A DNA stretch of 52,307 nucleotides from CG2-30-36-39 sp964433225. GTDB lineage: Bacteria; Patescibacteriota; Microgenomatia; UBA1400; PJMF01. The notes under the pieces were generated by a model, which had not been told where the DNA came from, searched no databases, and was given only the letters and a program-made list of their open reading frames with translations. Both the position numbers and the translations under genes were made by a program. The first letter of the stretch is position 1; every line of letters starts with the position of its first letter. Positions 42,921-51,062 of the stretch are shown here, piece after piece. The stretch is from positions 1 through 52,307 of the forward strand of contig CAYSQA010000005.1 of NCBI GenBank assembly GCA_964433225.1. The letters run 5' to 3'.

Positions 42921-42972
42921 TTTTGTTTTTTTCAGCTATAATACCTCTTTTCATTAACTTGAAATATTTTTT

Positions 42973-44166
42973 ATGTTTAATCCTTTTAGAAAAGATACTA
43001 TTTCTGAGAAAAACATTGCTGTTTATTATTTAATGCAGTTTTGTCACTCTTTAATTTTCTCCATTCCAATTTGGATTGTGTTTTATAGAAGAGTTATCAC
43101 CATTGAAGAAATTTCTTTTTTAGTTGGTTTTCAGTATTTTATTCAAATTATTTCTGAGCTGCCAACAGGTGCCTTTGCTGATATTTTGGGTAAAAAGGTT
43201 TCAATTATTATTGGTTTTATATTTTTTTCAGCCAGTTCTTTACTATTTCCTTTTGCGAGTGGTTTTAGTCACTATTTGATTTTAGCTGCTTTTATTGGTT
43301 TGGCTGATTCTTTTTTATCTGGTTCAGTTGATGCTTTGCTGTATGACTCTTTGAAACAAGATGGTCGGGAACAAGAATTTGGAGATATTGTGGCCAAGCA
43401 AGGAGTTATTTACCAGCTTGGCTTAATTATTGGAACTGTTTTGGGGGGAGTTGTTTATAAGTGGAATATTTTTGCTCCATTCTTTATAGAAGGGGCCTTC
43501 TTTTTACTAGGTGGGATTTTTGCCACTTTTTTGCGAGAACCTGCTGTTGATTCTGAAGTTTTTACTTTAAAAAACTATTTAAGACAGATTAAGTGGGGAG
43601 CCAAGGAAGCATTTAAAAATAAATTTCTCAAAAAACTTTCTTGGTTTTATATTTTTGTGGGTAGTATTACTTGGTCAGCAGCTTTGTACTTTAATAATTC
43701 TTTGATGGTTGATTTGGGTTTTAGTGATGAAGTAAGAGGTTTTCTAATTGGGGGGATGAGGTTATTTAACATTATCTTTTTGACTAAGCTTTTACAAAAC
43801 AAAAAGTTGTTTAGTGAAAAAAACTCGATTTTGTTCTTCCCTTTGTTAATGATTTTTTCACTTTTACCAGGTTTGGTTTTACAGAGTTGGTGGGCTCTAC
43901 CTTTTGTAGCTGGTTCAATGGCGGCATCAACTGCTCGCTGGATAATTTTGGGCAGGATGACTAATGCCCACTTTGATTCTAAATATCGTTCAACTGCAAT
44001 TTCTACTCTAAGCATGATTATTGGTGTTTTTTATACTATTTTTACGATTATTTCTGGTCCAATTATTGCTTTTGGAACAACTAGATTAATGTTTAGTGTT
44101 TTAGGTGTGATCACGATCTTTAGTGTTGTTCCACTGGCTAAATCATTGCTTAAAGAAATTGAATGA
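42973..44166 (+). CDS. MFS transporter
   Basis: The 397-residue protein has about twelve membrane helices. It contains the MFS loop motif ELPTGAFADILGKKVSIIIG after the second helix (compare GxLADrxGrk) and a central charged loop (about 195-215). The substrate is unknown. A TATAAT lies 30 bp before the ATG (42937-42942), giving a short leader, unlike the leaderless starts elsewhere. It stands alone between two operons. Confidence 0.87.
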   Translation: MFNPFRKDTISEKNIAVYYLMQFCHSLIFSIPIWIVFYRRVITIEEISFLVGFQYFIQIISELPTGAFADILGKKVSIIIGFIFFSASSLLFPFASGFSHYLILAAFIGLADSFLSGSVDALLYDSLKQDGREQEFGDIVAKQGVIYQLGLIIGTVLGGVVYKWNIFAPFFIEGAFFLLGGIFATFLREPAVDSEVFTLKNYLRQIKWGAKEAFKNKFLKKLSWFYIFVGSITWSAALYFNNSLMVDLGFSDEVRGFLIGGMRLFNIIFLTKLLQNKKLFSEKNSILFFPLLMIFSLLPGLVLQSWWALPFVAGSMAASTARWIILGRMTNAHFDSKYRSTAISTLSMIIGVFYTIFTIISGPIIAFGTTRLMFSVLGVITIFSVVPLAKSLLKEIE

Positions 44167-44210
44167 TTTTAATTTTTTATCCGACTAATATCACATAGTC
44201 TTTCTAAACC

Positions 44211-44753
44211 ATGGAAAAAACAAGAATAAGAAACGGGGTGATCGGTGTTTTGACCCACGATGAGCAAGTGGTTTTTCTTAGTTTACCTAAAGAAGATTCA
44301 CTGCCTAAAGAAGCTGGAGGCAAAGGAAAAAAAGAAAGAGTTAAGGGTGATGAATTTTGGACTTTATTAAGTGCTGGGATGTTGGGTTTTGTTAGTGGTG
44401 GAGTAAAGACTAATTCTGATTTAGAAGCAATGGAAGTTTCTGATCGTAATGCAATTTTGTTAAAGGCCTTGGAAAGAGAAGCTCAAGAAGAATTTGAGTT
44501 GCCTATTGATTTAAAAGCTGCTGAAATCAGAAGAGATGGAGTGATTGAACAGCAAAGATATGATGAAGAAGTAACATTTTTGTTGTGGGTAGTTAGTAGA
44601 GTGGTAATTGAAGAAAACCAAATTTTGAGATTAAAAGAAAAAACAGAAGTAGTATTAGTTAAAGAGTCTGAAATAGCTGATTTTTTTGCACAAGAAAAAG
44701 CTAAAATTAGACCAGCAGCCCAACAGGCTTTAATAACGGCATATAACTTATGA
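44211..44753 (+). CDS. Nudix hydrolase-like protein
   Basis: The 180-residue protein has a Nudix-like box: GFVSGGVKTNSDLEAME, a longer than usual gap, then LLKALEREAQEEFELPI, matching the REAxEExxL core. The N-terminal NGVIGVLTHDEQVVFLSLP fits the Nudix beta-sheet. It should hydrolyse a nucleoside diphosphate-linked or other diphosphate substrate. The gap in the box is larger than the standard GX5EX7, so the fit is partial. It overlaps the isopentenyl phosphate kinase gene by 4 bp (ATGA). Confidence 0.75.
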   Translation: MEKTRIRNGVIGVLTHDEQVVFLSLPKEDSLPKEAGGKGKKERVKGDEFWTLLSAGMLGFVSGGVKTNSDLEAMEVSDRNAILLKALEREAQEEFELPIDLKAAEIRRDGVIEQQRYDEEVTFLLWVVSRVVIEENQILRLKEKTEVVLVKESEIADFFAQEKAKIRPAAQQALITAYNL

Positions 44754-45565
44754 AAAAATTTACCAAAAATAAACCTATTACTTTGATTAAACTTGGTGGC
44801 TCAGTGATTACTAATAAAGCAGAATTTATGTCTTTAAAAAAAGAAATAATTAGTGATCTAATTAAACAAATTAAGTTGGTAAGAGCTGAGTTTCCTGATG
44901 AACAACTAATTATTGGACATGGGCAAGGTAGTTATGCACATTTGCCTGCTTACAAATATAAAACCATGGCTGGTTTTATTAATGAAGATAGTGCCTATGG
45001 TATGGCTGTCGTTCAGGATATGGCTGCTAGATTAAATAGAGAAATAGTGAAAGCTTTTATCGAACAAGATGTTGCTGCAGTTTCATTTTTAATGAGCAAC
45101 TCTTTAATTACCAACAATAAACAAGCAGTTGCAGATTTTTTTGTGTTACTAGAAAAATATTTGGAGAAAGGTTTATTTCCAATTACTTGTGGTGATGTTA
45201 TTCTTGACGAATCGATGGGGTGTACGATTTGGTCGACCGAGAAAATCTTAAGTTTTTTTACTGAAAAATTAACGGAACATGGCTATCGGTTAGAGAGACT
45301 AATTCATCTTACTGAGGTTGCTGGCTTTTTAGATGATAAAGGACAGGTTGTTGGTCATATTAATCAACAAACTTGGCCTGAACTAAAAAAACATCTTAGA
45401 GAGACTCAAGGAGTTGATGTCACTGGTGGCATGGATTTGAAGATTGAAGAATCAATGGCTTTAAACAGTAAATTTGGTCTTAAAACTTATATTATGTCTG
45501 GTAAAAGCGATAATCTCTACAATTTTTTTACTGGGAAAAGTTGGTTGGGGACAGAAATTAGTTAG
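44750..45565 (+). CDS. Isopentenyl phosphate kinase family protein
   Basis: This 271-residue amino-acid-kinase-fold protein has ITLIKLGGSVITNKAEF at the start, IIGHGQGSYAHLPAYKY with the His typical of isopentenyl phosphate kinases, ITCGDVILD, LIHLTEVAGFLDD and DVTGGMDLKIEESM near the nucleotide end. The family phosphorylates isopentenyl phosphate to isopentenyl diphosphate, mostly in archaea and plants. A product feeding uppS would fit. Other kinases of this fold (fosfomycin kinase, for example) remain possible. It is coupled to the Nudix gene by a 4-bp overlap. Confidence 0.82.
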   Translation: MKKFTKNKPITLIKLGGSVITNKAEFMSLKKEIISDLIKQIKLVRAEFPDEQLIIGHGQGSYAHLPAYKYKTMAGFINEDSAYGMAVVQDMAARLNREIVKAFIEQDVAAVSFLMSNSLITNNKQAVADFFVLLEKYLEKGLFPITCGDVILDESMGCTIWSTEKILSFFTEKLTEHGYRLERLIHLTEVAGFLDDKGQVVGHINQQTWPELKKHLRETQGVDVTGGMDLKIEESMALNSKFGLKTYIMSGKSDNLYNFFTGKSWLGTEIS

Positions 45566-45918
45566 TTTTGGTTTGGTTGATTAACCTCGTAGCTTTCAAC
45601 GACTTGTTTGCAATAAATATATTGGCCATATTCAATAGCTTTTTCATGGACTGGCTGAGAATTATCTTCTTGAATGCCTGTTTTTAAGGCTTCTTGAGCA
45701 TAAGAGCCCAGCTCTCTAGCTCTTGCAGAAAAAATTTCTAGTTGAGTTTGAGTTTCTCCTTGGACAGAGTTAAAAGTTGGGGTATTTGTTTTAACTTCTT
45801 CAATTTTTTCTTTGGGAATAGTGGGGATGTTTTCTGGTAATAGGTTGTTATAACTAGCATAGACATAGCCAGCTAAGATTAAAAAAATGGCTAGGCCAAT
45901 AATAAGTTTTTTTTTCAT
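45562..45918 (-). CDS. Unknown small membrane-anchored extracytoplasmic protein
   Basis: The 118-residue protein has a basic start and one N-terminal hydrophobic segment (MKKKLIIGLAIFLILAGYVY), then a polar Gln/Glu-rich helical part, LEIFSARARELGSYAQEAL, and a single cysteine near the end. It follows the MacB-like permease gene by 41 bp and may belong to that operon. Its 3' end overlaps the kinase gene by 4 bp in convergent orientation. No family is recognised. Confidence 0.7.
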   Translation of the reverse strand: MKKKLIIGLAIFLILAGYVYASYNNLLPENIPTIPKEKIEEVKTNTPTFNSVQGETQTQLEIFSARARELGSYAQEALKTGIQEDNSQPVHEKAIEYGQYIYCKQVVESYEVNQPNQN

Positions 45919-45959
45919 GAGTTCAATCTAGTTTGGCAAAGTCTGGACAAAAAGTAAAG

Positions 45960-47168
45960 TTACTCATATCTCAGGGCTTCAATTGGAGAGAGGTTAGCAG
46001 CTCTTTTGGCTGGAGCAACACCAAAAATGATGCCTACGGCAGCAGAGACCCCAAAAGCCAACATAATTGCCTCCATGGTTACTTTAGCCGGGAAAAATGC
46101 TTGTAGGCCCAATGATCCTAAGTAAGCAATTGCTAAGCCAATTAATCCACCCATGATAGAGAGGAGGGCTGACTCAATCAAAAATTGAAATAAAATTTGG
46201 TTGGGAGTGGCTCCTAGAGCTTTCCTCAGACCAATTTCTCTAGTTCTTTCAGTAACTGAGACCAGCATGATGTTCATAATGCCAATGCCTCCAACTACTA
46301 GCGAGATTGCCGCGATTCCACCAAGTCCGGCAGTTAAAACCCCGAGAATACTGTTAATGGTGTTCAAGATCTCTGTTTGGTCAATGACACTGAATTCATC
46401 ATCTTTTAGCCTTTTGCTTAGAGTTTCTTCTATAGCAACAATGCTTTCTTGCATTTTATCTTTATCTTTGGCTTTTACCATGATTTCAACAATTTTATCC
46501 GAATCATAGATTCTAGAGGCTGTTTCTAAAGGAATATAGATATAAGTATCAAAAGAAGGTCCACCAAAACCACCACCTTGCTTTTCTGCCACACCAACAA
46601 CTTTAAAAGTTTGGGTGCCTAGTTTAAATTTTTTCCCAATTGGATCAATTTGACCAAACAGTTGATTAGCTATTTCCCAGCCAAGAACAGCAACTCTTTC
46701 GGCTCCTTGGTCTTCAGTTTTGTTGAAAAATCGGCCTTTTTCAACTCCAGAAATGAATTCCTCAAATTGATAATAAGTACCGATTACTGAAGCATTTTTT
46801 GTTTCATTTCTAAAGGCAACAGTATCTGATTGAGTACTCATTGGCAGGGCAAACTCAACATATTCTCTTAGGTTTTCAATGTCTTTAACATCACTTAGTT
46901 TTAGTTTGTTATTAATGAGAGCATTTTGTTGAGCTTCTCGGTTAAAACCACCACCTTCTCCTAGAATATCTCCTGGTAGGACAATAATGTTATTGGAACC
47001 TAGTTCTTCAAATTGTTCAGTTACAAAAGCTTGTAAGCCAGTTCCAATTGAAGTTAATAAAACTACTGACGAAACACCAATAATTACTCCGAGCATGGTT
47101 AAAAAAGATCTACCCTTATTGACCATGATAGCTTTGAGAGCCACTAAGAAGGTATTTTTTAACTTCAT
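45960..47168 (-). CDS. MacB-like ABC transporter permease
   Basis: The 402-residue protein has an N-terminal membrane helix with SFLTMLGVIIGVSSVVLLTSIG, a large extracytoplasmic MacB_PCD-type domain (about 45-265), then three C-terminal FtsX helices with SVTERTREIGLRKALGATP between them, the coupling helix that meets the ATPase. It works as a mechanotransmitting exporter of peptides, lipids or lipoproteins. It overlaps the ATPase gene by 4 bp; the adaptor gene lies upstream. Confidence 0.92.
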   Translation of the reverse strand: MKLKNTFLVALKAIMVNKGRSFLTMLGVIIGVSSVVLLTSIGTGLQAFVTEQFEELGSNNIIVLPGDILGEGGGFNREAQQNALINNKLKLSDVKDIENLREYVEFALPMSTQSDTVAFRNETKNASVIGTYYQFEEFISGVEKGRFFNKTEDQGAERVAVLGWEIANQLFGQIDPIGKKFKLGTQTFKVVGVAEKQGGGFGGPSFDTYIYIPLETASRIYDSDKIVEIMVKAKDKDKMQESIVAIEETLSKRLKDDEFSVIDQTEILNTINSILGVLTAGLGGIAAISLVVGGIGIMNIMLVSVTERTREIGLRKALGATPNQILFQFLIESALLSIMGGLIGLAIAYLGSLGLQAFFPAKVTMEAIMLAFGVSAAVGIIFGVAPAKRAANLSPIEALRYE

Positions 47169-47857
47169 TTCTTGATTTTCCCATCATGAATCTCGATACT
47201 TGATCTGGCAATCTTGGCTACATCATGTTCGTGGGTGACCATGATGATGGTTTTGCCTTCTTGATTTAGTTCTTTGAGAATTTTTTCCACCTCTTTGCCC
47301 GATTTTGAATCTAAGTTGCCGGTTGGCTCGTCAGCAAAGATAATTGAAGGATTATTAATTAGGGCTCTGGCAATAGCTACCCTTTGTTGTTGGCCTCCAG
47401 AAAGTTGAGCCGGAGTATTATTTAATCTGTCACCTAAGCCAAGTTTCTCTAACATATTTTTGGCTATTTCTAACCGAGTTTTTTCTTCGATTCCAGCATA
47501 AACAAGTGGTAAAGCCACATTTTCTAAAGCAGATGTTTTGGCTAGTAAGTTGAAGTTTTGAAAAACAAAACCAATCTCTTTATTTCTAAGATGAGCTCGC
47601 TCATTTTCATTGTATGTAGTTGTATCTTTGCCATTAATAAAGATTTTTCCAGTTGTTGGAGAGGCTAGAATACTAGCAACTTGTAAAAAAGTAGATTTTC
47701 CCGATCCAGATGGTCCCATGACAGATAAAAAATCTCCTGCCTTTACTTTCAAGGAAACACCATCAAGGGCTTTAATTTTTTGTGTGCCCAAAGTATATTC
47801 TTTAACAACATCTCTGAGTTCTAGAACAACTGGTTTATTGACTATTTTCTTAGACAT
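47165..47857 (-). CDS. MacB/LolD-type ABC transporter ATP-binding protein
   Basis: The 230-residue protein has Walker A GPSGSGKST (48-56), the Q-loop in FVFQNFNLLAKTSALENV, signature LSGGQQQRVAIARAL, Walker B IIFADEPTGNLDSKSG and the switch His in MVTHEHDVA. It belongs to the MacB/LolD/FtsE group that powers FtsX-fold permeases. It sits between the adaptor (5-bp gap) and permease (4-bp overlap) genes. Confidence 0.95.
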   Translation of the reverse strand: MSKKIVNKPVVLELRDVVKEYTLGTQKIKALDGVSLKVKAGDFLSVMGPSGSGKSTFLQVASILASPTTGKIFINGKDTTTYNENERAHLRNKEIGFVFQNFNLLAKTSALENVALPLVYAGIEEKTRLEIAKNMLEKLGLGDRLNNTPAQLSGGQQQRVAIARALINNPSIIFADEPTGNLDSKSGKEVEKILKELNQEGKTIIMVTHEHDVAKIARSSIEIHDGKIKK

Positions 47858-47862
47858 TTAAT

Positions 47863-48912
47863 TTATTCTGGAATAACAATTTCATCCATTTCAGTTAAAC
47901 CACTAAGCACTTCAACTTTTTCATCTGTTTCCAAACCAATCTCAATTTCTTTTTCTTCGGTGGTGGTTTTGCCTGTTTTAATTTCGACAAAAATTTTGCC
48001 ATCTCTATCTTTAATAGCAATCAATGGAATAGTTAAAACATTTTCTTTTGTTTCTAATTTTATTTCTACATCACCGTTCATACCTAATCGATATTTATTA
48101 AGATCAGTTGAAGAAATAAGAAATTCAACAACAAACGAAGTTCCACTAGAAGAAGGTATGCTCTGATAAGAGATGTAATTTACTGAGCTAGTGAGTTTTT
48201 TATCATCTGGATAAGCATCAAGTTGAATTTCAGCTATTTGGTTTTTAGAAACTAAAGCGATGTCAGCCTCATCAACCAAAGCTCTAAAAATTAAAGTTTC
48301 TGGGTTAACTAAGTCAAAGGTGTCTGTAGCAAGTAATTGCACTCCAGTTACTGGAGTTGGGCTTTTAACTAAAATTCCATCAAAAGGAGCGGTCATAGTA
48401 TTATTAGCAATAGAAATTGCGGCTAATTCAACATCCAAGACAGAGTTATTCAAGTCGTATTGTTCTTTATCAATTGTTCTTTGTAAGGTTTCGTCGACAG
48501 TGGTGCCATCACCAATATCGGCCTGTCTTTGGTCCCAATCCAAACGTTCTTTTGAGTAGCTATTAAGGTATTTTTCTTTAGTTTTTAAAGCAGTATTTTG
48601 ATCAATGGTCGCAATTGTTTGCCATTTTTTTACAGTATCTCCCTCTTGTACACCTAAGTAAACAACTTTTCCTCCGGTAGCAAAGCGTAAACTAACTTTT
48701 TCCTTAGCATCAATAACGCCAGATACATCTAGGGTTTTAGTAATGGTTTCTTTTGTGGGATGAGCAAAAGTTAAGCTGGGTTGATTTTTTTTGCTTTGGT
48801 AAAGTTTATTGCCTACTACAAGCAGCATAATCAAGGAAATAATCACTAGCCATTTTCTAGTTTGCCAAATTGTTTTAATTCTTTGAGTAATATTTTTGAT
48901 ATTTTTTTTCAT
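47863..48912 (-). CDS. MacA/HlyD-type membrane fusion adaptor
   Basis: The 349-residue protein has an N-terminal membrane anchor (WLVIISLIMLLVVGNKLY), a biotinyl-lipoyl-like region (VSLRFATGGKVVYLGVQEGDTVKKW), a short helical hairpin, the second lipoyl half (MTAPFDGILVKSPTPVTGVQ) and beta-barrel and membrane-proximal domains. It should couple the ABC pump to the cell exterior. In a cell without an outer membrane, such adaptors probably guide substrates through the wall. It is the first gene of the operon, 21 bp after the tRNA gene. Confidence 0.92.
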   Translation of the reverse strand: MKKNIKNITQRIKTIWQTRKWLVIISLIMLLVVGNKLYQSKKNQPSLTFAHPTKETITKTLDVSGVIDAKEKVSLRFATGGKVVYLGVQEGDTVKKWQTIATIDQNTALKTKEKYLNSYSKERLDWDQRQADIGDGTTVDETLQRTIDKEQYDLNNSVLDVELAAISIANNTMTAPFDGILVKSPTPVTGVQLLATDTFDLVNPETLIFRALVDEADIALVSKNQIAEIQLDAYPDDKKLTSSVNYISYQSIPSSSGTSFVVEFLISSTDLNKYRLGMNGDVEIKLETKENVLTIPLIAIKDRDGKIFVEIKTGKTTTEEKEIEIGLETDEKVEVLSGLTEMDEIVIPE

Positions 48913-48933
48913 AGTTCTTCTTAACTATTTTAG

Positions 48934-49006
48934 TGCGTGCGCTAGGACTTGAACCTAGAACCACCAAGGTATAAGCTTGGCGCTCTGCCAATTGAGCTAC
49001 GCACGC
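48934..49006 (-). tRNA. tRNA-Ile with UAU anticodon
   Basis: The minus strand folds into a full 73-nt cloverleaf. The acceptor is GCGTGCG/CGCACGC, the D-stem GCTC/GAGC, the anticodon stem CCAAG/CTTGG with loop CTTATAC (anticodon TAT at positions 34-36), the variable loop TGGTT, and the T-arm CTAGG-TTCAAGT-CCTAG, with discriminator A. CCA is not encoded. UAU reads the Ile codon AUA directly. Most bacteria instead use a CAU anticodon changed by TilS. A TATAAT on the minus strand (49029-49024) lies 17 nt upstream. Confidence 0.93.
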
Positions 49007-49088
49007 TTTTTCTCTAGAAGGTAATTATAAAACAAAAAACGGTGAACCAGGTAGGTAGTTTGAGTCAGTTTTTTGTGGTCATTTGAGC

Positions 49089-49122
49089 ATGAGACACTTA
49101 CCCACGGGGGAAAGGGGTGTGT
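49089..49122 (+). repeat. Intergenic G-rich element, copy B
   Basis: ATGAGACACTTACCC, then ACGGGGGAAAGGGGTGTG, matches copy A at 42886-42920 on the same strand. This copy can form a hairpin with ACCC and GGGT as its inner pairs and CAC/GTG outside. It lies downstream of the minus-strand surface protein gene. Confidence 0.5.
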
Positions 49123-49147
49123 TATAAGTTTTTGTTTAATTTTTTTC

Positions 49148-50251
49148 TTATAAGAATAATAACAGAAGTACACCTACTCCAAGTGCCCCTAGACCAATTT
49201 GTAAGTATTGAAGCCAATCTTCTGGTCCACTTTTTGGTAGTTCTGGAGGTAAAGTTGGGGCTGTTTGGACATATCTATTAGTCGCTGCTGTTGAAGTAGT
49301 GGTGTTATTAGTAATGTTGACTGATGCAGTACTACTAGAGCTAGATGAAGAACTACTACTGCTGCTACTAGTTTGGGTTGGAGTGGCAGTGGGAGTTGAG
49401 GTTGGTTCGTTAGGTGGAGTGGTTGGAGTGACGGTTGGAGCTGTACAACAAGCTTCAACGCCTGGCTTAGAAATACAAGCAGCTTCATATTCTGGGAGTG
49501 AACAGTAACTATTGCCATTATCAGCCGTTATACAGATTAGGTCATCATCACAACCACTATTATCCGTACATGGACCAAAGCCACAACCAGGAATAATAGT
49601 TGGCACTATGGTTGGAGTAATGGTTGGGGTTACATTTGGAGGCAAGGTTGGTGTTGGACTAGGGGGAACACTGGGAGTAGGGGTAGGTGTTCTAGTTGGT
49701 CTTGGGGTTGGAGTATTGGTTGGATTTGGTGGCGGGTTAGTAGGATTGTTTGGTGGATTAGTAGGAGTACAACTGTCGTCACAAGGCAGGTTGGCTTCGT
49801 TACATAAATCACTACAACTTGAGCCTGCCTTACCAGCGACCCAAGCATTACCACATTGGCATCTAATTACATTAGTTCCAGAACAAATTCCACCATTAGC
49901 AGCACAGGGATCTCCACCACCTTGTCCTGGCCCGGCACAAGTAGCCGTTCCTCCCATCCAACATAAGTTTCCTACCCATTGACCACCACTGGCGGTACAG
50001 ACGTCACTGGTACCAGTATAATCACCAACATCTGCTTGCTGTCTTAAATCTTGGCTTATCTTGGTCATGTAAAGACCAATAGCTCCACCAAGAATTAGTA
50101 ATAACAACGACAAAAAACCCAAAATTAGTCTTGTTTTCTTTTTATTGACTAACTTTGATTTTTTATTTTTGAAACTAAAATCACCCTCCTTTTTTGTTGA
50201 GGGGATTGCTTGTGTATTTGTTTGGTTTTTTTCAACTACAAAGTCAGACAT
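49148..50251 (-). CDS. Cysteine-rich surface protein with LPKSGPEDW tail
   Basis: I start at ATG 50251; a longer frame to 50299 crosses the palindrome at 50261-50275. The 367-residue protein has a TM anchor (LILGFLSLLLLILGGAIGLY) followed by SQDLRQQAD, a Cys-rich part, a long Pro/Thr linker and an eight-cysteine domain with LICITADNGNSYCSLPEYE. A Ser-rich run then leads to the tail LPKSGPEDWLQYLQIGLGAL and a hydrophobic end. The tail resembles a sortase signal but lacks basic residues after the helix. It probably sits on the cell surface. Confidence 0.85.
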   Translation of the reverse strand: MSDFVVEKNQTNTQAIPSTKKEGDFSFKNKKSKLVNKKKTRLILGFLSLLLLILGGAIGLYMTKISQDLRQQADVGDYTGTSDVCTASGGQWVGNLCWMGGTATCAGPGQGGGDPCAANGGICSGTNVIRCQCGNAWVAGKAGSSCSDLCNEANLPCDDSCTPTNPPNNPTNPPPNPTNTPTPRPTRTPTPTPSVPPSPTPTLPPNVTPTITPTIVPTIIPGCGFGPCTDNSGCDDDLICITADNGNSYCSLPEYEAACISKPGVEACCTAPTVTPTTPPNEPTSTPTATPTQTSSSSSSSSSSSSSTASVNITNNTTTSTAATNRYVQTAPTLPPELPKSGPEDWLQYLQIGLGALGVGVLLLLFL

Positions 50252-50260
50252 TGATGTGTA

Positions 50261-50275
50261 TATCCTATAAGGATA
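50261..50275. promoter_or_regulatory. Palindrome upstream of a surface protein gene
   Basis: TATCC-TATAA-GGATA forms an inverted repeat 9 bp before the ATG at 50251. The TATCCTTAT half recurs upstream of the sister gene (start 52040), so it may be a shared operator or promoter part. Confidence 0.4.
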
Positions 50276-50302
50276 GCTCTTTTTAGCCAGGTTAGTCAAT
50301 CA

Positions 50303-51061
50303 TTAGAGGAAAAGAATTAATAAGGCTCCCACCCCAAGTGCTCCCAAACCAATTTGTAGGTATTTTAACCAATCTTCTGGCCCAGATTGAGGCAAAGTTT
50401 CAGGATATTCTGGTTGTTGGCCTTTGGTCGTAGTGGTAGTTTTGCTGGTGTTAGTATTGCCAGAGATTTTAGTGTTGTTTTCAACCTTTACGGTGACAGA
50501 AGAACTACTAGAACTTGAGCTGGAGCTACTGGAGGAGCTTCCTTGGGTTGGCGTTGGAGTCGGAGTGGGGGTATTAGTTGGTTCGTTACAACAAGTATTA
50601 ACTCCGGGGTTATTAATACAGGCTTCTTCATATTCTGGCATTGAGCAGTAGTTTTCTCCATCTTCGGCTGTTACACAGATGAGGTCTGTTGAACAATCAG
50701 TATCAGTTTCACAGGGAGTAGAACCACATTCTGCTGGTTCTGGGGTTGGAGTAGGGGTAACCTCTTGGCCTGGTACAGTAAATGAAATATGGCAGCTCTC
50801 TTGACTAATATAGGCAGCTGGTTGAGATGATGGAGCATTGGGAGCGGTAATAGAATCATCTAAGAATTGTTTTTGAGCAATCATTACTCCAGCCACACCA
50901 GTAACAAAAAAAGCTAATAAACCAAGAACAAGTAAAACAGTATTTTTAATACTTCTTTTTGGTTGATTTTCTTCTTTTTTTGTAAAACTAGGAATATTAG
51001 AAACCACTTTGTTCTGTGGCAATTCATTTTGAACTGGTGTGTTATTGTTAGTGTCTATCAT
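50303..51061 (-). CDS. Cysteine-rich surface protein with LPQSGPEDW tail
   Basis: The 252-residue protein has a Lys-rich cytoplasmic start, a TM anchor (NTVLLVLGLLAFFVTGVAGVMIA), a short Pro/Thr linker and an eight-cysteine domain, CGSTPCETDTDCSTDLICVT and GENYCSMPEYEEACINNPGV, parallel to the downstream gene. It then has a poly-Ser run and the tail LPQSGPEDWLKYLQIGLGAL with a hydrophobic end. It begins 1 bp after the stop of the gene upstream, so both share a transcript. Confidence 0.85.
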   Translation of the reverse strand: MIDTNNNTPVQNELPQNKVVSNIPSFTKKEENQPKRSIKNTVLLVLGLLAFFVTGVAGVMIAQKQFLDDSITAPNAPSSQPAAYISQESCHISFTVPGQEVTPTPTPEPAECGSTPCETDTDCSTDLICVTAEDGENYCSMPEYEEACINNPGVNTCCNEPTNTPTPTPTPTQGSSSSSSSSSSSSSSVTVKVENNTKISGNTNTSKTTTTTKGQQPEYPETLPQSGPEDWLKYLQIGLGALGVGALLILFL

Positions 51062-51062
51062 T

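Noticed and set aside
49299..49982. Plus-strand frames rich in Val, Gly and Leu
   Set aside because: They are the antisense of Pro/Thr- and Ser-coding low-complexity regions of the minus-strand surface gene.
50470..50560. Poly-serine tract as a slippage or phase-variation repeat
   Set aside because: The serine codons are mixed, so there is no uniform nucleotide repeat to slip.
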